Of a DNA stretch of 64,000 bases, positions 16,244-27,200 are shown piece after piece. This DNA comes from a virus, in the IMG/VR virus record IMGVR_UViG_3300023174_002543, positions 1-64,000 of that record, one strand, 5' to 3'. Position numbers and translations under genes: made by a program. The number at the start of each line of letters is the position of its first letter. Position 1 is the first letter of the stretch. Under the pieces are notes generated by a model, which was not told the DNA's origin, searched no databases, and worked only from the letters and a program-made list of their open reading frames with translations.

Positions 16244-16991
16244 AATATTCACCTAAAACTTTACTAAAGTTTTTGATATGATAATGAAATGGATAATATT
16301 GCGGGAATGTATTGATTCTTAAGTGATCCTCACATTCATACACCAATTCATTTGTCCAATTATCACTTATCAAATCATTGACATGTTGTTTCATATGTAC
16401 CATTGAAAATTGAGTAAACATGGGTAGTGTAGTATTTTCTGTTCCCATAATGTGGCAAGCAATAGCATATACCCAATCAGTTGTGGCCGGTTCGCCGGTA
16501 TTACACCTAAAGATAACTTTGTATTCTTCCCAGTGTTCAAATATATTACGAACAAGTTTAAAGAATTTTTCTGCTGTTTCACTTTTCTTAAAATATGTAA
16601 CTGCATTATATACGTCCGGCAGTTCATTATTTGTAATGAAGTTGCGATATGCCTTACAGTCAGAAATTTCGCTTTTATAGTTTCGTATCGTATTGCTGAC
16701 TACTAAATCTCTATCACATAATATGTCCCACCAATAATCAATATTATATGGAACAATCATATCTGCTTCTAGTTTTATTGTATACTCATATGGACTTGCT
16801 TCATAGACTTGCCAATCATTGATTAGTTTCCAATCGCTGTCCGGTGCTTGATCTCCGTGTGGTAAATCAGTGATAATAGTAACATTTGCGTTGGGCATTA
16901 CCCTATATATGCTATTACGTAATACTTCAGCACAACCAACATAGTCGGTTGATACAGTATTCTGAGCCAATATGACATAACCTTTATTCAT
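16236..16991 (-). CDS. Glycosyltransferase-like protein (GT-A type)
   Basis: 251 residues. It begins NKGYVILAQNTVSTDYVGCA, a typical GT-A first strand, followed by VTIITDLPHGD and IKLEADMIVPYN near residue 75, the expected place of the DXD-like metal site (here E-A-D). It is paired with the next upstream gene, which has the same architecture, and both may extend or modify a glycan. Overlaps on both sides (8 nt) show coupled translation. Confidence 0.7.
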   Translation of the reverse strand: MNKGYVILAQNTVSTDYVGCAEVLRNSIYRVMPNANVTIITDLPHGDQAPDSDWKLINDWQVYEASPYEYTIKLEADMIVPYNIDYWWDILCDRDLVVSNTIRNYKSEISDCKAYRNFITNNELPDVYNAVTYFKKSETAEKFFKLVRNIFEHWEEYKVIFRCNTGEPATTDWVYAIACHIMGTENTTLPMFTQFSMVHMKQHVNDLISDNWTNELVYECEDHLRINTFPQYYPFHYHIKNFSKVLGEYYG

Positions 16992-17778
16992 CTACTAATT
17001 CCATAAAATTGCTTTTACTCATGCAATGAAAATCAGTATCTTTTATTTTTATATATTTTCGTTTTTCATCATGGTTAATCAACACATACTCAGTATTAAA
17101 AGGCATATCAGATACTCTATGTGCTTTAATTTCTTTACCTAAATGAACTAGTGACCAAGGCATATAATCCTTTTTGTTAATAGTATTTCCATTAACGATT
17201 CTCAGAGCAATTGTAATCGCATAGTCATTACGAAACATTCCAGAAGCAAAATGATATAGACTTGCATAATGCTCATAGTTCTTTTGTACCATTTCTAAAC
17301 ATTCAAATATTTGCTTGACTCTACTTGATTTACGAAATATAATAACGGTTGCCCACATTGTTGTAAAACTATAAGGACTTATCACTTCTTGTTCATCCCG
17401 ATCGCTCATTAAAAAACTTACATCTTTTGCACACATGAAGTCATCGTATAATTCAAATAGATGGTTTAATTTGTCACTATTAACTAAGTAATCAGTATCA
17501 AGTAATATAGTTTCATCATACGGGGTAAGTTCGTATGCTCTATATCTACCTTTGTTTAGCCAAATGTTTTTACCCTTTTTGTTAGTGTTATCCTCAGGTG
17601 CAATGACTATATTGTCAAACTCGTATTGCTGAATTTTAGGTAATGATTGTTCATTTGTTATTAGGGTGACGGGGAGATTTAAAAAATAGTTCACTCTTTT
17701 TGCACAGGAAACTGCCATTTCATAATAGTTGACATTTTCAATATTAAACGCAAATAACAACACTCCCTTTTTACTCAT
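16984..17778 (-). CDS. Glycosyltransferase-like protein (GT-A type)
   Basis: 264 residues. The start SKKGVLLFAFNIENVNYYEM resembles the first strand of GT-A folds, and TILLDTDYLVNSD near residue 95 contains a clear DXD motif for divalent metal and nucleotide-sugar. Later PWSLVHLGKEIKAH fits the acceptor side. Substrate unknown. It overlaps the 101-residue gene by 4 nt and the next glycosyltransferase by 8 nt. Confidence 0.75.
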   Translation of the reverse strand: MSKKGVLLFAFNIENVNYYEMAVSCAKRVNYFLNLPVTLITNEQSLPKIQQYEFDNIVIAPEDNTNKKGKNIWLNKGRYRAYELTPYDETILLDTDYLVNSDKLNHLFELYDDFMCAKDVSFLMSDRDEQEVISPYSFTTMWATVIIFRKSSRVKQIFECLEMVQKNYEHYASLYHFASGMFRNDYAITIALRIVNGNTINKKDYMPWSLVHLGKEIKAHRVSDMPFNTEYVLINHDEKRKYIKIKDTDFHCMSKSNFMELVDE

Positions 17779-18080
17779 CTATTCTTCTCTAGTTCAGTAA
17801 GTTCTTTGTGCCATTCTTCCATTACAGTATTATATGTTTCTCTTAACTTTTTTTGTAATTGATTAATGTCTACCTCTATAGGATTTTCGTATGCGTCTAA
17901 TACAACACCATGTGTTCTGTCACTAATGGACAAAAATCCTAGTAGTTCAGGTGTGGCTTTCCAAAGTCCGCCTTGATGTGCGACTAATAGTTTTGCTTGA
18001 TATTTGTCTTTGAGATATTGTTTGGCACTGTTGTGTTTAAAACGTGCCTTTACATCATTGATTAGTTGTTTAGTATCCAT
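17775..18080 (-). CDS. Hypothetical protein, first gene of the surface-modification operon
   Basis: 101 residues. It contains a helical N-terminus (DVKARFKHNSAKQYLKDKY), a central GGLWKATPELLGFLS, and a helical, charged C-terminus. Small proteins of this look occur beside tail and glycan genes in T4-like aquatic phages, but no function is assigned. An AGGAG ribosome binding site lies about 7 nt before the ATG and a late-promoter-like ATTAAATA lies 16 nt upstream, so transcription of the ten-gene operon to 9242 probably begins here. Confidence 0.65.
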   Translation of the reverse strand: MDTKQLINDVKARFKHNSAKQYLKDKYQAKLLVAHQGGLWKATPELLGFLSISDRTHGVVLDAYENPIEVDINQLQKKLRETYNTVMEEWHKELTELEKNR

Positions 18081-18095
18081 AAATACTCCTAAAAG

Positions 18096-18103
18096 TATTT
18101 AAT
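18096..18103 (-). promoter_or_regulatory. Late-promoter-like box ATTAAATA
   Basis: Minus-strand ATTAAATACT, two bases from the TATAAATA consensus, followed by TTTTAGGAGT and the ATG at 18080. It is the only candidate promoter before the ten-gene operon. Confidence 0.4.
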
Positions 18104-18127
18104 AATGATACCTATGCCCTAATAATT

Positions 18128-19180
18128 TTAACTACCTGATACTGCTACACTAACGACTGGATCAGTCCAAGATTTTGTCATACCGTTACGTAAGAATGGT
18201 GGGCGAACAGTTAACGTAGTTGTAGTACCAGCGGTAACTTGCAATCCATTTGGTATCTGTTCCCAAGTAGTAGAGACTGTAATTATGTTGCCGTTATCTC
18301 CATGCGTACCTTGAGGTCCGTTAGATTTAGCCCTTACTAGAATATACGACCCGTCATAATAATGATATCTTGGAGCACTACTAGGAAAGCCACCTACACT
18401 TTGTTTGAATATATCTTGATAACTAGAACTCATTCCATAATATCCACATGTTGTTAATATTTCATTGAATGATTGCACACCGTAACGTTCTGTAGTATAT
18501 CTTGGATCTAGCGATGCGGGGGCTGCACCACCTATTTTAGTAACACCCTTGTAATTTGTATTGGCAATTTTTATAGTTTCTATGTTAGGGCTACTAATAA
18601 CTACTGTACCTGCATTTTGTCCTAATGCCGCCATTAGTGCATTAATTTTTATCCCAGGAGGTGAAGAAAATGTCAGTGCTAATTGTCCGCCACAATTAAA
18701 GAAATATCTCGCAGATTCACCATTTGCAAAAGTAACAGTATGAGTGAACGTTACCGTATCTCTCCATATGCTACTATTGACTGCCGGGTAGTTTGCACTT
18801 GTACCTTGAGCGGCTGCATTTAAATGTTTATCATATAAATCTACGATACTATTTTTAGTTCTATTATAAACTTCAGCTTGAATCAAAGCTCCTTGATTAG
18901 GCATCAAGGGAGTATTTTGAATTTGTATTATTGATGTTCCTTGGTGTAGTCCGGACAGAGCAACTGCATCAACCAAATTAACCCACTTGTCGGATCTAAT
19001 AATATCATCAGTTAGAGTGACGGCAGGATTATCTAAATTAGGTAATGCGGGTTGACCATAACCGAATTTACCACTTCCAACTCCCCAAACTGCGTTAAAC
19101 GTATTTAGATTGGTTGTGGGATCATATCCAATTATGGAGTTATAGTCCGCCGCCGTTACTGTGTTTCCAAGTACACTCAT
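18128..19180 (-). CDS. Virion tail structural protein
   Basis: 350 residues. The N-terminal VTAADYNSIIG...GSGKFGYGQ and then DKWVNLVDAVALSGLHQG are typical of tail-associated proteins of aquatic T4-like phages. The rest is Ser/Thr/Gly-rich beta structure and ends TDPVVSVAVSGS. An AAGGA ribosome binding site precedes the ATG, 9 nt after the 19190-20410 stop. Location after the tail-fibre gene suggests a fibre or baseplate-associated protein. No T4 counterpart is recognised. Confidence 0.65.
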   Translation of the reverse strand: MSVLGNTVTAADYNSIIGYDPTTNLNTFNAVWGVGSGKFGYGQPALPNLDNPAVTLTDDIIRSDKWVNLVDAVALSGLHQGTSIIQIQNTPLMPNQGALIQAEVYNRTKNSIVDLYDKHLNAAAQGTSANYPAVNSSIWRDTVTFTHTVTFANGESARYFFNCGGQLALTFSSPPGIKINALMAALGQNAGTVVISSPNIETIKIANTNYKGVTKIGGAAPASLDPRYTTERYGVQSFNEILTTCGYYGMSSSYQDIFKQSVGGFPSSAPRYHYYDGSYILVRAKSNGPQGTHGDNGNIITVSTTWEQIPNGLQVTAGTTTTLTVRPPFLRNGMTKSWTDPVVSVAVSGS

Positions 19181-19189
19181 TACGTATCC

Positions 19190-20410
19190 TTATTTAATAA
19201 CAACTACAGCTAATAACAATTCTTCAGCTTCAACCGTCTTGTGTTCTAATGCACGACCTATAGTATTGAACATAGTTGCTTCACCTGGTTGAGCAGCACG
19301 TGCTTTACCATTACCTGCGCTCACCAATCGTTGACCTTTAACAACCTTGCCAACTGTTTTAACAGTAACACGACCTGCAAGAGCAATTTGTGGATGAGTC
19401 TCATCTGTTCCTGCAGGACCGTTCATTAAGTATGCAGCAGTTTTACTAACAACACCAAATACATTATCACTTAATTCAGCTACAACTGCGGTAACTTCCT
19501 TCTCACCGCCTAACTCAACAACTGTACCTACATCATATTCAGCATCGGCATGAAAGCGTTCTGCCAAGTCAGCGTATGTTGCTTGAATACGTGCACCACT
19601 TGCTAATGTCCATACACCGGAGATATCACCGCCACCTGCTAAGTGACTTGTAGTAACTTTAGTTGGAGCAATGTTTCCAGTAAATTGGGATACTCCGTTA
19701 GTACCAGTCAAATAATTAGATACATTAGCATTTGTGAAAGTTCCACTTGGATTGAATGGGTTACCGTTTGCGTACATATAGTTGTCGCATTTGATACCAT
19801 TAACGCTCTGTGCAGTGAATGCAATATTTCCTGATTGAACCGCAAATGCATTTCCACCAGTTTGTGCGTTACCTATTACTGACCAAGTACCAGTTAATGT
19901 ACCTGATGTTCCGGCAGAACCGGTTGTAATTGTTTGAGTGACTAAACTTTGAATAGTACCACTAGTAAAACTTGCAGTACATGCAGTGATAGTATCGCTA
20001 ATAGTAGCTAATCTAGCACTTAATATATCAGAACTGAATGCATTTGTAACTGCAATATTATTTGTTGTTACGTTGCCTGTTACAGTTACGTTACCTAATG
20101 TAGTACTACCACCGCTATTAACTGAAGTTAATGTCAACCAAGCAAGTGCATTAGTTTGATTATCGCTAGGACAAACATTCAATGTATTCAATGTAGTATT
20201 GAACCATAACTGACCTTTGATTGGGTTTGCTGGAGGAACGTCTGCGGCAAAATTCTCAGTAATTCTCACAAAGTTTGTGTTAATTGCTTGTCCATATCCT
20301 GCGTAGTTTCTACCGGGTAGACTTAATGAACTGCTAACAGTATTAATAGTACCGTCTTGAATAGTAGTAAGTGTGCTACCATTGCTTCTTATAATTGTAT
20401 ATCCTGCCAT
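19190..20410 (-). CDS. Tail-fibre protein
   Basis: 406 residues. The N-terminal NYAGYGQAINTNFVRITENF followed by NPIKGQLWFNTT is a frequent attachment-domain signature in T4-like aquatic phages. The centre is Thr/Gly/Asn-rich repetitive beta structure. The last 130 residues (YADLAERFHADAEYDVGTVV ... AGRVTVKTVGKVVKGQRLV) match the compact C-terminal domain seen in many phage fibres, related to peptidase-G2-like tips. It has its own late promoter box and a CGGAGA ribosome binding site. Confidence 0.75.
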   Translation of the reverse strand: MAGYTIIRSNGSTLTTIQDGTINTVSSSLSLPGRNYAGYGQAINTNFVRITENFAADVPPANPIKGQLWFNTTLNTLNVCPSDNQTNALAWLTLTSVNSGGSTTLGNVTVTGNVTTNNIAVTNAFSSDILSARLATISDTITACTASFTSGTIQSLVTQTITTGSAGTSGTLTGTWSVIGNAQTGGNAFAVQSGNIAFTAQSVNGIKCDNYMYANGNPFNPSGTFTNANVSNYLTGTNGVSQFTGNIAPTKVTTSHLAGGGDISGVWTLASGARIQATYADLAERFHADAEYDVGTVVELGGEKEVTAVVAELSDNVFGVVSKTAAYLMNGPAGTDETHPQIALAGRVTVKTVGKVVKGQRLVSAGNGKARAAQPGEATMFNTIGRALEHKTVEAEELLLAVVVIK

Positions 20411-20431
20411 TTTTAGATTTCTCCGATTGAA

Positions 20432-20439
20432 TATTTATC
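20432..20439 (-). promoter_or_regulatory. Late promoter box GATAAATA for the tail-fibre gene
   Basis: Minus-strand AGATAAATATTC, ending directly before the 20440-21060 stop, with about 16 nt of leader containing CGGAGA before the ATG at 20410. Confidence 0.6.
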
Positions 20440-21060
20440 TTAAATTGTCACCAAGTTCGTTAGACTCTGTATTCTGATTGTATAGTCTACTTGAATTTGT
20501 CTGTTTAAACTCTTTTGCACAGGGTGAAAAATTACATGAGTTATTAACTTAGTTAATTCATTCCCTGCATCATCTGTACCGTAATTTGATAATAGCCCGA
20601 TTTCATCAAACACAAAAGAGCTATCCATTGATGTTCCATTATCAAATGCATATTGTCCGGTTGGTTCACCGTAATCTAATAAACATTGAACAACAATGTC
20701 TGTGTATACTTTACCAGTAGAATGATTTACACTCATCTTATTCTTAATAGGATTATTGTTTAAAATGCTAGTATCGTCAATAATCTTTGAATAAGTTTGG
20801 CTATATAAACTAGCGTTTTGACCAGTTGTGTTTGTAGGTAAATATGTAATAATACCGGTCTGGTCTACACTACTACCACCGTTCCCCAATGCCAATTTGA
20901 ATATATTACCGACACCTCTGCTACTTAGTGCGTCTGCGATTGCAATACTGATATTTTCATAATGGATAGCATTGGTTCCGTCAAAAAAGACTTCGCCATT
21001 GTTTGGATCATAAACTTTTAAAAATCCACGAATTTCTACTGGAATATTAACTGTTGACAT
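20440..21060 (-). CDS. Tail/baseplate structural protein
   Basis: 206 residues. It starts VNIPVEIRGFLKVYDPNNGE, has a mixed alpha/beta core with FVFDEIGLLSN, and ends FHPVQKSLNRQIQVDYTIRI, an ending common in baseplate-associated proteins of aquatic T4-like phages. It occupies the place of T4 gene 8 or 9 downstream of gp7, but direct similarity to gp8 or gp9 is not recognised. The ATG overlaps the stop of the 52-residue gene (TAATG). Confidence 0.65.
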   Translation of the reverse strand: MSTVNIPVEIRGFLKVYDPNNGEVFFDGTNAIHYENISIAIADALSSRGVGNIFKLALGNGGSSVDQTGIITYLPTNTTGQNASLYSQTYSKIIDDTSILNNNPIKNKMSVNHSTGKVYTDIVVQCLLDYGEPTGQYAFDNGTSMDSSFVFDEIGLLSNYGTDDAGNELTKLITHVIFHPVQKSLNRQIQVDYTIRIQSLTNLVTI

Positions 21061-21218
21061 TAGTAATCGCCTCGCATTTGCACTAATATTTCTTTGGTAT
21101 TAGGATCAGATATCTTTATTGCTGAACTGAATACAAATCCGCCCTTGTCATCTACCGGGGATTCTTGTCTTTCAGCTTGTATTTTTGGTGTTTCCACCTT
21201 ATCTAAATTTTCATTCAT
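21060..21218 (-). CDS. 52-residue protein related to the start of its downstream neighbour
   Basis: The ATG is at 21218 and the TAA overlaps the next ATG (TAATG). It begins MNENLDKVETPKIQAERQES and ends with FVFSSAIKISDPNTKEILVQ followed by MRGDY. The SAIKISDPNTKEIL part matches RGFLKVYDPNNGEVFF at the start of the 206-residue neighbour, suggesting the same beta-hairpin unit. A GATAAATA box ends 4 nt upstream and no ribosome binding site is visible. A small virion or assembly protein is likely. Confidence 0.65.
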   Translation of the reverse strand: MNENLDKVETPKIQAERQESPVDDKGGFVFSSAIKISDPNTKEILVQMRGDY

Positions 21219-21222
21219 AATT

Positions 21223-21230
21223 TATTTATC
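21223..21230 (-). promoter_or_regulatory. Late promoter box GATAAATA before the 52-residue gene
   Basis: Minus-strand AAGATAAATAAATTATG, between the stop of the giant gene (21233) and the ATG at 21218. The predicted +1 falls within 1-2 nt of the ATG. Confidence 0.55.
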
Positions 21231-21232
21231 TT

Positions 21233-24200
21233 TTAATAATGTCCGTATCTCAGAAATGTAGCCGCTTTAGTGTTGCTTATTTGTAAAGGATCTCCAAAAT
21301 TATCTGCATAATTACTAGAATTCCATATAACTGAGTTATATTTTGAATCTAATGTGCGATTTTTAGTCAGCCCATAGACTTCATTATATCTTGGATTATA
21401 TAGCACTGGTCCTGTACCCAAAACACCTCGGGTTAGTCCACCGATTGTATTAAGCACAAAGTCAACTTGAGTATAGCGTATCTTTTCTCCGTTCAATTCT
21501 ATAGTATTTCCTATATTTAAGGTTACAGATAACTGATCTCCTAAACTTACTTGACTAGTATTCTCAAATACTAGTGCCGATCTACCACGTATAACTTGTA
21601 AATTATAATTAGTAACAATACTACTTGTAGTCACATCACGCACCGTTGAACGTCTTACTTGAGTTGCGTCACACTCAATATACGCAATTATTAATGAGTC
21701 CTCAGAAATAACAGTAGAATCCTGAATTACTGTATCCATGATTGGGGTAACGTCATGCAGGTGCATAACTGTATCACCTAAATTAAAGTCCTCAGTTAAC
21801 CAAGTACCATCACCGTCATTGGTACGATAGACAGTTGTTTGTCCATATCTATCAACATCTATGTTAAATTGCATTCTATTTGGAGTATCACCGTCAGTTG
21901 TTACAGATATCATAACAATATCGCCGGCACTAATAGATGCATTAATTGTTAAATGATTTGCATTGTCATAACTTAATTTACTTGATCCTACTCTTTTTCC
22001 ATTAATAGTAACCCATGCTTTATTGACATCGGTATAATAAATATTATCCTTAGTCACATCAGTTACAAATTGTTCTAAATCAAATACAGTTTGGCTTGCG
22101 GTAGCAGTATAAATCATTGTTTCTAAGAACAGTCTATCAGTTTCATTGAAGGTTGTTACTGAAATTGTATCTGAAGTTATTGGATTAGATACTAATGTCA
22201 TAGTACTTGTTGCAAAGTCTATTGAATAATCAACAACAGGTACTAATCGTAATCCGTTCTTTTCAACAATAGCATTATCAATATTTGAACCACCCAAATT
22301 ATTAGTTAATAGTTTGGTTTTACTTGTACTTCCTGTAAATGTTTGTGTTTCAGGAATACTATATGTTACTTCAGAATCTCTAAAGTCACTAATACTAGTA
22401 TCAAGTATTGTCCAAGTAATATAATCAGTATCTTCATCATATAGTGTATGGAAAACTAATTTTGATAGATTAATATCTTCGGTGAAACTTAAATCATAGT
22501 CTGTTTGGAATAATAATTGTACTCCATTATGATATACGACCGGGGCAATTATTAACGGTGCAAATGGTTTGTTGATGTATACTTCTGAGTAACCGGTATT
22601 ACTATCAACTCGCAATGGAGTATATGTAGTGCTACCTCTAGCAGTTTGTTTACCGTTACCTACTTCATATGCTTCAACCATTAATGTTTTGCCAGCTGGT
22701 AAGCTGCTAGTTAGTGTCACTACTTTAGTAATCCAATTAACGGTGTACCCGGTATATATTCTATTACCTAATTTAGTTACACTATCGATTAAGAATACGC
22801 TAACCTGTGCTGGATTCTTTAATAGCTTACCAAAGTTAACAGTATTAGTTGTACTAGTGATAGACTTCATACCAAAACTAGTATTTTGATAATAGGCTGA
22901 CGCTGGTAGTAACGGAGTATCATCCCAACTTGCACCGGGACTAGTTACAACTTTAATTGATAATGATTCTGTCATTAAGCCAGGCACTAGTTCTTCAGGA
23001 CCATATCCATATAAGAAATCATCACCAGCAACAACACTATCCGGTTCAGCAGGATTTAACAAACTAACATTTACCCAATTGATAGTATTTGAACTTCTAA
23101 TAATAGTTGCATTATTACCAACAATGTAATAATATAGTCCGTCATACATCACATTAGATAAATTATCTACAGTCAATGAATTATCTGTACGTTGTGTCCA
23201 ATTTATACCATCTGTACTAGTAAGTATTGTTCCGTGTTCTCCCACAACAATGAATCTACTATTTTGATATACTCCTGAATTTAATGTATATGTAATAGGC
23301 GAACCAGCAATTATACATGACAACCAATTGTACCCGTTAACACTATACCATAATTTGCCATTTGACCCACCAACTACAACAACATCGCTATTACTAATTA
23401 CTAAGTTTAACGCTGATGGAGTTAGATATGGAGTTTGTAGTGTCCACACTCTTCCATCAAGGCTATTAATAATTACACTAGCTTTAGTGACAGTAGGTGC
23501 TGCGGTGTCCGCTCCGGATAATATTTGATTGCCGGAACCAACTGCAATAAAACCCTTAAAGGCTGCAGTATTCACTTCAGCTATATCATAGATAGTGTTT
23601 AAAGTTTTAGTACCAAAATCATATTGTTTATACCAAACAATTCCGTCAACACTACGTGTAACGAAGGAGCCTACTCCGTAATAGAAATTATCACTACCGT
23701 AAATTACTTTGTTTACATTATCAGCCGGATATGATTGAGGACTACTGTCAAAATTATCGTTATCATAACCTATATTGCTATCAAATAATGTTGCTTCACC
23801 TTGACCCGCCCACGTAGTTCCGTTGTAACTAATTAACATTGGATTGTTGGTAGACCTTGTGGATACTAGATATTTCTCATCAGCATAAATGATATCAGTT
23901 ACATTCAATGAATTTTCTGATAAAATATGACTATTCCATGATATTCCATCTACACTGGTCAAGAATAATGAATTTGTATCACTTTCACCAATCGCTACAT
24001 ATTGGTACTTGTATGCACTAGTTATTATATTATCACCAATATAAGGACTTGCTAACGTAATACTATAATTGTTTCTAACATCAACAACAACATACTCAAC
24101 TTCATCAATGTATATACTAGCATCATATGACAACTCAGCATTAAATAATGTACCTATACCTGTTACATCGGAACTGCCATTTACTAAAGATAGTGCCCCG

Positions 24201-27200
24201 GTTAATAATATCGTGTTATTAATAATAACTTTAATGTTCAATGTTCTAGGATATAATTCTTGACCCTTCAAGGTTACATCAATTGGAATAATATCTTCTG
24301 GGCTAAAACTGTTACCGTAATAAACATTACCCGGATAACTAATACCTCTGACCAACTGTTGCAAATCTTTAGCTGGCATATTAATTGCCGGTGTATAATA
24401 TGCAACAATTCTGTCTAATGCATTAATTGATCGGTCATCACTGCTCAATTCTACCCACTTATAAGGATCAAAAAACGTATCGTTATTACTATCGATGCAA
24501 CGCCAAATTCTATTAGCGTATGTTACAATAGAACTAAAATCATACTTATAGCTTAAGCCAAGCGTAAACGGTTCTGGTATGTATGCAAAATCAGATATGT
24601 TGGTTAAACCATGAGTTTGATATTCTACTAAGTAGTCTACTTCAGTGCCGGCGGTCTCCGGGGTATAGTCAACAAAATCAATATTATGTTTGTAATTAAA
24701 ATCATTATACTTAACTGGTCTCATCATTCCAGGATCAGAAAACACTTGTACTTCTGACAAACTAATAGGATGAACGTAATAGATATCGAATACTTTAGCA
24801 CTTATTCCAGTTACTGTTGCCTCAGCAATGCCACCAATAAATCCATATGTAAGGTTAGATACTGGATCGCTTATTTGTTGTACAGTAATAATTACATCAT
24901 TTAATCCGGTTGTTCCACCTAATAATGCACCTGGCACAATTACTTCTTGGTTCACATGATATGTTGAACCACCGTTGATAATTTTAATGAAGTATCCAAG
25001 AGTTACATCATATGGATTAAACTTAGGTCTATTTATTTCTATACGTGTACCATCTGTATCAGTATATAGATAAGGTGCTGAATTGTGATAGAAATATGTT
25101 TTTGCACCTTGAATCTGACCTGGTTCTAGCGAACTAGGGAAATAGTCTAATCTAACAATTACATTCCCAGATATATCTTGTGTCACACCATGGTCATTAT
25201 TAACTGATAATATAGGCATAACAGCACCTTGCAAACTAGCAAAGTTACTATCTAATGCTATACCACTTACAGTAAATGTTTTAATAGAACCCTTCATGAC
25301 CGCAGTGCCCAAGCCCAATCCAGTTGCAGCTGCCGCAAGTAAAATTTTACCGTTACCATCAACCCTACTGACGTTGATAGTTAGGTCATTTGCAGGGCTA
25401 GTGCCATTCAATCTATCACCAGTAATTTTTATAGTATCACCTTGAGCATAACCTGAACCAGGATAGAATACACTATCTATTTCTGCTACATATTCTGATA
25501 CTGCAACTCTAGCAGTATACGTACCCGAAGCTCCGGTGTATCCAGTAGTTAATGTAAGTTTAACATTGAAATCAGGATCGCTACTTACATTAGCCGGTAC
25601 TGATGCCACCGTACATTGCACTCCATTAATATGTATAATAGAACCAGCAGCTACTTCAGTATAAAATAATGTATTAGTGCCGGTCACAGTAATACTACCG
25701 TTAGTTACGGTTAGTGTTCCAGTTAATTCTTCACTATAACCATTCACTGTAATATTAAATCTAGCATTAGTACCAGTACCAGTTGTAGTATCTTGTAATA
25801 AATCACGGTAAAATGAAGATACCGTGCTAACATTTATATAACAGTTGTGTGTAGGGGTTATACCAGATAAAGTTGAACCAGGTATAGTAATTTTATCAAA
25901 TACTCCGTAATTACTTCCACTGTTTGTCATTGTTGCATTGTACGTGCCTCCTAACAATACGTTAGTTACTGTGAATATAGCACCGGTACCGGTGCTATTT
26001 CCTGGATTAGTTACAGTGCCAGTTAAACCGGGATACGGTTTACCATAATACAATGATACGTTGCTACTAGTAGAATTAATATTTTCAATTCCATACTGGA
26101 AGTATTGGCTTCCCCAGAACTTGTTAGGTTCCCATGGCACAACTTTTGGTATATAACTTGTTCTATCAAAACGTAGTGTGTTTCGTATGCCACGAACATT
26201 TAAATTAGTAGTAATTGCAATGGCTCGGGCGGTAATACTAAACACATATTCATTACCGGTAATAGTTGTATTAACCGTACCTGGATTAAGTTTTATCCTA
26301 TTGCTACCTATTAAACTTGCACTTAATGTTTTATGTAATGTTATTGAAATTAATTCTTGACCTTCAAGTTGTGCAATAACATACACATAATAATATCCAT
26401 CTTTAATAGATCCGACCCCATCTATACATTTAGCTTTGATTAGATCACCGGTATCCAGTATAGTACTAGGAATAAGAATAGTATTATTTATAAAGTTAAG
26501 ATTAGTTTGTGTAAAAGATACATCATAGCTACTAGTAAATAAAATTTCAGGAGTTACGGAATAATTTTCTCCTGGATCTAAAATATCAATTGCAATAACT
26601 TTTCCACCAGACATAACAGGTTGCAATACTGCTTCACGTGTGGGTGCTGGATATTTAGTTGTATCAATATATGCAGTTACCCTAGGCGGGTCAATATAGC
26701 CTCTACCAGAATCTAATACTACAGCTCCGGGCAAGTCTGTTGTAATTATTAATCCTGGATAATGGTCTGACACGAATGAGTTATTGATACCTCTAGTTAA
26801 ACCTGACACTAATCCAGTTTCTCTATTGACACTAGCATAACCAACAATTTCATTTTCAATGTATAATATACCTGTGTCTGGCATTCCTCTAGCATTATCA
26901 ATCGTTAATGTATTGCTAGTAGGAGTCATGTAGAAAGTTAATACACCTAGTTCAAATCCAGGAATACCATTCAATGCTAATCCATAATGATTATACCAAT
27001 TGATATAATTACTATCATTCCATACAGCATCACCTACATTATATTCATTTTTATAATTATTTGGATTGATAAATTTCATTTGCGGGCTTGTGAATTTACC
27101 TGTTTTAGAATTATAAACTGGGGGTATATCAAAGTCACTGGTGTTAGAATACACTACATCAGTATTAGTATATCTTAAATCAAAGTCTTTGATAACAGTA

